From Platycnemis pennipes (taxonomy: Eukaryota; Arthropoda; Insecta; Odonata; Platycnemididae): DNA of 64,000 nucleotides. The position numbers were made by a program, and so were the translations under genes. The stretch lies in contig OW121848.1 in NCBI GenBank assembly GCA_933228895.1, forward strand, positions 82,231,470 to 82,295,469, read 5' to 3'. Below the pieces are notes generated by a model that was not told where the DNA came from, did no database searches, and saw only the letters and a list, made by a program, of their open reading frames with translations. How positions within the stretch are numbered: position 1 is the first letter of the stretch; every line of letters starts with the position of its first letter. Below are positions 59,501-64,000 of the stretch, in pieces.

Positions 59501-59644
59501 TCCCTCTACGCATAACCGAGCCCCTATATAATTCATGCACATTTTTAGCACTCTCGTGAATGATTTTGCCTCACCTCTGTTCCTTCTAAATACTCTTCCT
59601 GCTCTTTCCTGATATTCCTCTATTCGTTTCTTGTTGGATGTCAA

Positions 59645-59735
59645 TAGTGCTGATTTTGGTGCCCTTCACCCCTTGCCACACACCCTCGCGGTGGCTTGCA
59701 GGATATCGCACAGATGTAGTTGTAGAGTATTACGC
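59645..59735 (+). mobile_element. L2-like LINE 3' end
   Basis: The plus strand reads CCCTTCACCCCTTGCCACAC, then CGCGGTGGCTTGCAGGATAT and AGATGTAGTTGTAG. This is the reverse complement of the L2-like 3' end at 32630-32700 and 36426-36500. Coding sequence is absent. Confidence 0.75.
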
Positions 59736-60164
59736 CACTCTTCCCTAATAGCTTAGTTTTTTCTTTCAAATTTTCCAACCATTTCGAATCCGACTCGCGC
59801 CCATTTGGTCTTTTATTTGGTGCATACCTAAGAAATGCTTTTAAGGCCACGGATTAGAGACCAGAAACAGATGATTGAAAGCATAAATGCAGCATATAAA
59901 TATGAACGAAGAGCCGAGTAGGAAGGAGTTTGGAGGGATTCAATAGAGAGCCACCCAGAAGCAGTCCTTTTATGGGACGATTAGTGGATTTTGTCTTGGA
60001 TTTTGGAATTTTCTAGCAAATCTGCTGATTATGTGTTCAAGTTAAATTTCATAGAAAACATGTAAATATAGAAAACTGACATAGTGTCATTATTTGATTT
60101 TCGTAGAAGTTACCATTTGTTACATTACAATAGTTTGATTACAGTTCAAAATAGAAATTTTAAA
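59736..60164. other. AT-rich DNA
   Basis: No gene or repeat was recognised. Confidence 0.45.
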
Positions 60165-60166
60165 CT

Positions 60167-60377
60167 TTATTCTCGTTGATTAAAACGCATTCCTGGTGTT
60201 GGTTTGGGTGGATTTCTCGGTATTATGTAGACTGTTCTCATTTCTCTCGGATAAGGAATGAAATTACAGTCCTCCATACTATCTTTTCCTCCGTCATAGC
60301 CTCGTAAGCATTCATTTTGTGATAGCGTTTGGTGGTGTATCCAGTGGTTTGTCTGTTCCATAAATCCACCAGTTAAC
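60167..60377 (-). CDS. candidate minus-strand terminal exon
   Basis: On the minus strand an acceptor-like CTCATTCTTTTAG ends at 60378. The following frame reads LTGGFMEQTNHWIHHQTLSQ, NECLRGYDGGKDSMEDCNF, IPYPREMRTVYIIPRNPPKP and TPGMRFNQRE, then a TAA that overlaps an AATAAA. The residue mix (Trp, Cys, Gly, Pro in ordered spacing) looks like a real protein tail. No family recognised. The AATAAA lies at the stop itself, which would leave an unusually short 3' untranslated region. Confidence 0.35.
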
Positions 60378-61744
60378 CTAAAAGAATGAGGTGGAGCTCT
60401 AGTTTTTCCTTTCTGTCAAACGATATGATGTTATGGTGACTCTTAGACCTTTTGTATGAATTAATGAGCTACATATAAAAAATTTTAATGAATAGATCAA
60501 TCCGTATTCTTCACATTTGTTCTTTATCAGCTCACCTTGCTGGCGTACCTATTCCCAGGAACTTAATTGCCTAAAGTTTTTCGGGTGTTGTGTGAACACC
60601 ATTGATGTCATTATCCTACTCGCATCGTAATAGACCACTTGGCAGTCATACGTTATCGCCGTTTTTCTTCAGGATAACTTAGTTAACGACGATGGAACCA
60701 AACTGTTGTTATTAAGTAACGGGATAAATCGAGAAATGTGTTCATGAATGCTGAGGAGACTAACTACAACCGCAATCAACTTTTAGTGAGGGCATTTACG
60801 TGATTCAGTCTAGCGTGGCAACTTTGCCAATATAAATTACTTTTAATTTTGAATTTCTTGAATTCACGAGCTATATTTCGTACTTGAAATCGGGCATGTC
60901 ATAGATTTAGCACTGGTCATCTCATATCTGTTGAGGAAAGTGAAGCCTAGTTGGAAAAACCAAGGATTTATATTATGATATAATGCCCCACTTCTAAGAA
61001 GTTATTTCCGCTCTGTTGATATTTCAAAATAGATTGTTTTTCGATCCCTGTAGGTATATGCGTTGGTATTTTTACTAGCCACTTAACATATTTCTTCTCG
61101 TGTATCCATCAAAATATTAACCCTTTAAATAAAATGAGTTAGGAGTTGTGTACTCAGATTATCTTAGGGCATCATAATCACGGATATACCTCGATTAAAT
61201 TTATCTGGCATAGGTTGAATATAATATACATCTTGCTTAATGTACTTCTTCATCATCGAAATTCCTACAGTTATGGAGATAAAGTGATTAATGGGAATGT
61301 TTAATGAATCCCGTTAGGATCGCTACTGCATTTAATGAGTAGACCTCGCATGGTAGTCCATGAAAAATGTTACTTTAGTATTTATCTTACCATTATTTAA
61401 ACATTATGACCAATTTTTTGAAAGCTTCACGGTTAACAATTGCAAATTGAGAACAAACGAAAGAACTTCTTCAAATGCCGTTTACGGTTGCACAACGATT
61501 GTACCTATCGCAATTTTTCTTAAAAAATCATAAATAAACTATTGTTGACGGTTTTTAGGGGATGAATTCATTTATACTTCCAAGTGGCAAGAGCGCATCA
61601 ATTTTTTCAACTCGAAGTCTCAACATCGGAAGCATATAAAAATATTATCTATCAGATGACAGCTAATGGGGTCAGAGTTTAAATTATTTTCAAGAAAGAT
61701 TCTAGGACATTGTGGCGCTATTGTCTTCGTCCTTGCTTAGAAGT
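60378..61744. other. AT-rich DNA, nothing recognised
   Basis: No gene or repeat was recognised. Confidence 0.45.
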
Positions 61745-62490
61745 CGCACGTGTTACTGCCTTATTTTCCCTCCCCTCCTCCCATGCTCTGGATTTGTCCT
61801 TTTACTTCCTTCCTCTTCCCGTGTTCCCGTATTCAAACCTCTCCTCATTATTGTCCCGACGCTCTTCCCCACCCTCATTCATCGTCCATCTCCCATCACA
61901 CTTACCCGCTCAAAATGCTCATTCCTATCAATTCCACCCCTCCCCTTCCTCACTCCCTCTCGCCGATTCTCCCGAACCATTTCCCGTCATCCTCCTTCGC
62001 CACCACCCCACGACTCGCCTGCTCTTCCTTTTGTTTCCCTCTCACTCCTTCGCTGCCCTTCATCTCTTCTCCTCATCTCCTCTCCTCACTCTCCTTCATT
62101 TTTAAGGGTGTAGGCCCCCACTCGGTCGCCTCCCGAAAGAAACCCTCCGCCCGTGTCGTAAAAACCTGGGCCCCACCCTGTGCTGTCTTCCTCCCAGAGA
62201 TCCCCTCAATCCCCCTTCTCCCCCCTCTTTCTCTTCCCTCCCCCTCGCCTCATAGTCGTCCCTGCTGTCTCTCCCAAGCGATCCAAACAGCGGCCCACCC
62301 CTCCTCCTCACTACGACCACCTCTCCCACCTAACTCCCATCTCTCCCGCACTCCAATTCCGCCACCATCATCCCTCCCCTCCTGCAACCCAACCTCTATC
62401 CTCATCCCTTTCAATACCTCTTCCTCTTCAAGTCCTTCCGCATTGTAACTCTTTCCATCCATTTCTTCCAGCCTTCCCGTCGTTCTTCCT
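61745..62490 (+). repeat. 745-bp pyrimidine-rich tract
   Basis: Overwhelmingly C and T on the plus strand, with CTCCC and CCTTC blocks and few purines. All three plus frames are open for 129-232 codons because stop codons need purines. Not taken as coding. It is the longest of five such tracts on the same strand. Confidence 0.75.
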
Positions 62491-63389
62491 CGCCCGCCTA
62501 ATATTAGGCAATTGCAACCATCGCCATCTCTCAGGATTGCTCTTTTTTTCGTTCGTTCCTCTCATCTGATGTGTTCCGGAAGAGTGAAATCTCGGAATTC
62601 TTTTTAGCTGTTGGCTGTGTGGGTATTCGTCGTAATGAATACTCACAGTTTTACTGATTCGGGTGGGCTGAGTTTTTGTGCTTTAATCGTGGCCCAAAAA
62701 AGTTGGCAAGAGCGGAAAATTAAGGGAAATGGTGCTCGCAAAATTTTTTGAAGTAACTCCGTCATCCTGAGAATAAAATACTAATTGACAGTTTATCTTT
62801 TATGAATTCTCAGTACTTTAATGACATTATCAAGCATAAATTATGTTGTGATTGTTATATTCAAAGTAAACATCTGATTCTAATTTTAATTGAATTCCGT
62901 TCCTTTTATCGAATGAAAAATAATTGTCACAAATTTGGTTGTTGTGGGTTTCTGTGTTTTTCTATTTCGCATAAAAATATGAGGTTAGAAAAGTTGATGA
63001 AGTCGAGCTTGTATTTTTTTCGATGTTGTATTTTTTCTGTCTCAAACCATAACGAGGAGTATTTACGTGAAATTTCATTTATCGTCCTTAGCCACCCAAA
63101 AACTGTTGATTCGGCGTCCTACTTCCCTCTCTTTGCCTTATATCGTTTTTTGACAAACAAAAGTAATACGTGAGCATTTTGAAGTTAGGAAGACTGAAAA
63201 TTTAATCGTTAAATAACGCCCAAATATTTGACGAAAGCAGAAGAATGCCATTAAACATTTTCGAGTGAAAATGGCCAGTTTTGGAAGCCTGCATTCTTTT
63301 GTCTCGGAATTGAGTCATGCTTGGATTCGGTAGAAACTCGGGGGGAGTTGACTGGTAACGCCACCGTCTGCAATTTAACGGGAGAGTAC
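62491..63389. other. AT-rich DNA, no gene recognised
   Basis: An open plus-strand frame (62802-63173, 123 codons) is AT-biased and has no splice or promoter support. Confidence 0.4.
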
Positions 63390-63720
63390 TTACGATCGAC
63401 GCTGGATATCCCGCTTCGTAATTTGCTGTTTTGCGACGCCAATTACACCCATGTGAGACGGGAATCGAGTATCGCGCTTCGTTTAAACGGGTTCAAGCCG
63501 CTTCCCATCTTCCCTGCATCTGCCTCCTCGTCAGTCCCCTTCCGCGTTGCGTAGGAACCGAAATACCCCCGGGGAGCCGGGGGCCGAGGGTTGCTGGGGG
63601 GAGGCGGAAACCGCTCCCCTGCCCCTGCCTCTCGAGGGCGGTGCGATTCGATGTAAGTGCCCGCCCTCGTCCTACCTCCTTTGCAAGTCCAACCGGATGG
63701 CGAGAGAACGATACCCATTG
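63390..63720. promoter_or_regulatory. CpG-rich island
   Basis: CpG-rich with CCCCCGGGG-type inverted runs near 63564. Open on both strands. Possible promoter-type block. Confidence 0.35.
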
Positions 63721-64000
63721 ATCCTCGCTGTTGTATTTTTTTATCGAGACACACTCATCCTCCTATCCGTCCCTCTTCCCGTAAATGAAGGTAATGTCAA
63801 ATCTTACCTTTTTTCTGCCCTCCGGTCTTTTCATTCCTCTTTTTCAAGATTCAAGCATTATTTCCTGTTTCACGTTTTCTTTGCAGATTTTTTTCCGCAT
63901 CATTATATTTGGAGAGTTAAGTATTTTTTTCCTTCTATAAGACTGTTAAGTGAAAAATGAAGGGATAGTTCCCCCATTTTACCATGAAATTCCTGTCAAA
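63721..64000 (+). other. mixed DNA with an acceptor-like site
   Basis: A good acceptor-like sequence, TTTCACGTTTTCTTTGCAG, ends at 63886 on the plus strand. The following AT-rich DNA has no recognisable exon within the window. Confidence 0.3.

Noticed and set aside
61750..62448. 232-codon open frame, with two others open in the remaining plus frames
   Set aside because: All lie in a C/T-only tract, where stops cannot easily occur; the translations are low-complexity Pro/Ser/Leu.
1..64000. CRISPR arrays, operons, phage or plasmid functions
   Set aside because: No regularly spaced repeats, no ribosome-binding-site-led gene chains; the repeat content is that of a eukaryotic nuclear genome.
1..64000. 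Endogenous viral or LTR retroelement sequence
   Set aside because: No LTR pairs, protease, integrase or capsid-like blocks were seen; all reverse-transcriptase remnants are of the non-LTR type.

Overview
The window is nuclear DNA from a eukaryote, most likely an insect or another arthropod with a fairly large, repeat-rich genome. It holds non-LTR retrotransposon remnants of three kinds (RTE-like, L2-like, CR1/jockey-like), a pogo/Tigger-type DNA transposon, tRNA-derived SINEs and short terminal-inverted-repeat elements, all set in AT-rich DNA with scattered CpG- and GC-rich islands. There is no operon structure and no long intact cellular gene. I read it as intergenic or, more likely, long-intron sequence. 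The species cannot be named from the sequence.

Layout. 0-13 kb: GC-rich start, a pyrimidine tract (1.5-2.4 kb), an RTE 3' tail (3.5 kb), a 182-bp TA-flanked MITE (4.56 kb), a tRNA-SINE (6.8-7.1 kb), an L2 scrap (8.0 kb), a CpG-rich open region ending in a splice-donor-like site (9.6-10.7 kb) and a candidate minus-strand exon (11.1-11.4 kb). 13.6-15.5 kb: a nearly full-length dead Tigger/pogo element with iterated subterminal motifs. 15.8-28 kb: small RTE and SINE scraps, a candidate minus-strand exon (20.0-20.3 kb), a perfect 22-bp hairpin (21.8 kb) and GC-rich islands at 19.5, 24.1-24.8 and 27.6-28.2 kb. 28.6-37.6 kb: a LINE graveyard with two RTE copies, four L2-like copies and a CR1/jockey-like LINE nested in an L2 3' tail. 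37.6-48.8 kb: a recursive-splice-site-like motif (38.92 kb), a 943-bp TTAA-flanked element (39.98-40.93 kb), a possible minus-strand promoter and first exon (41.8 kb), more RTE tails and a possible 32-nt minus-strand microexon (47.6 kb). 48.8-64 kb: CpG islands, long pyrimidine tracts, two further candidate minus-strand exons (51.6-51.95 and 60.17-60.38 kb), a possible plus-strand first exon (55.7-55.9 kb) and one L2 tail.

How it fits together. The LINE copies are 5'-truncated or broken by stops and frameshifts, so they are dead copies. RTE-like reverse transcriptases plausibly mobilised the tRNA-SINEs, but no shared 3' end was demonstrated. The pogo-type element has lost its first catalytic aspartate. 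Five protein-like or exon-like segments with plausible splice signals (11.1, 20.0, 47.6, 51.6, 60.2 kb) all lie on the minus strand, which would fit one or more minus-strand genes with very long introns. This is inference from composition and splice motifs only. Many of the longest open frames lie in pyrimidine-only or CpG-rich DNA, where stop codons are rare by composition, and I do not treat them as genes.
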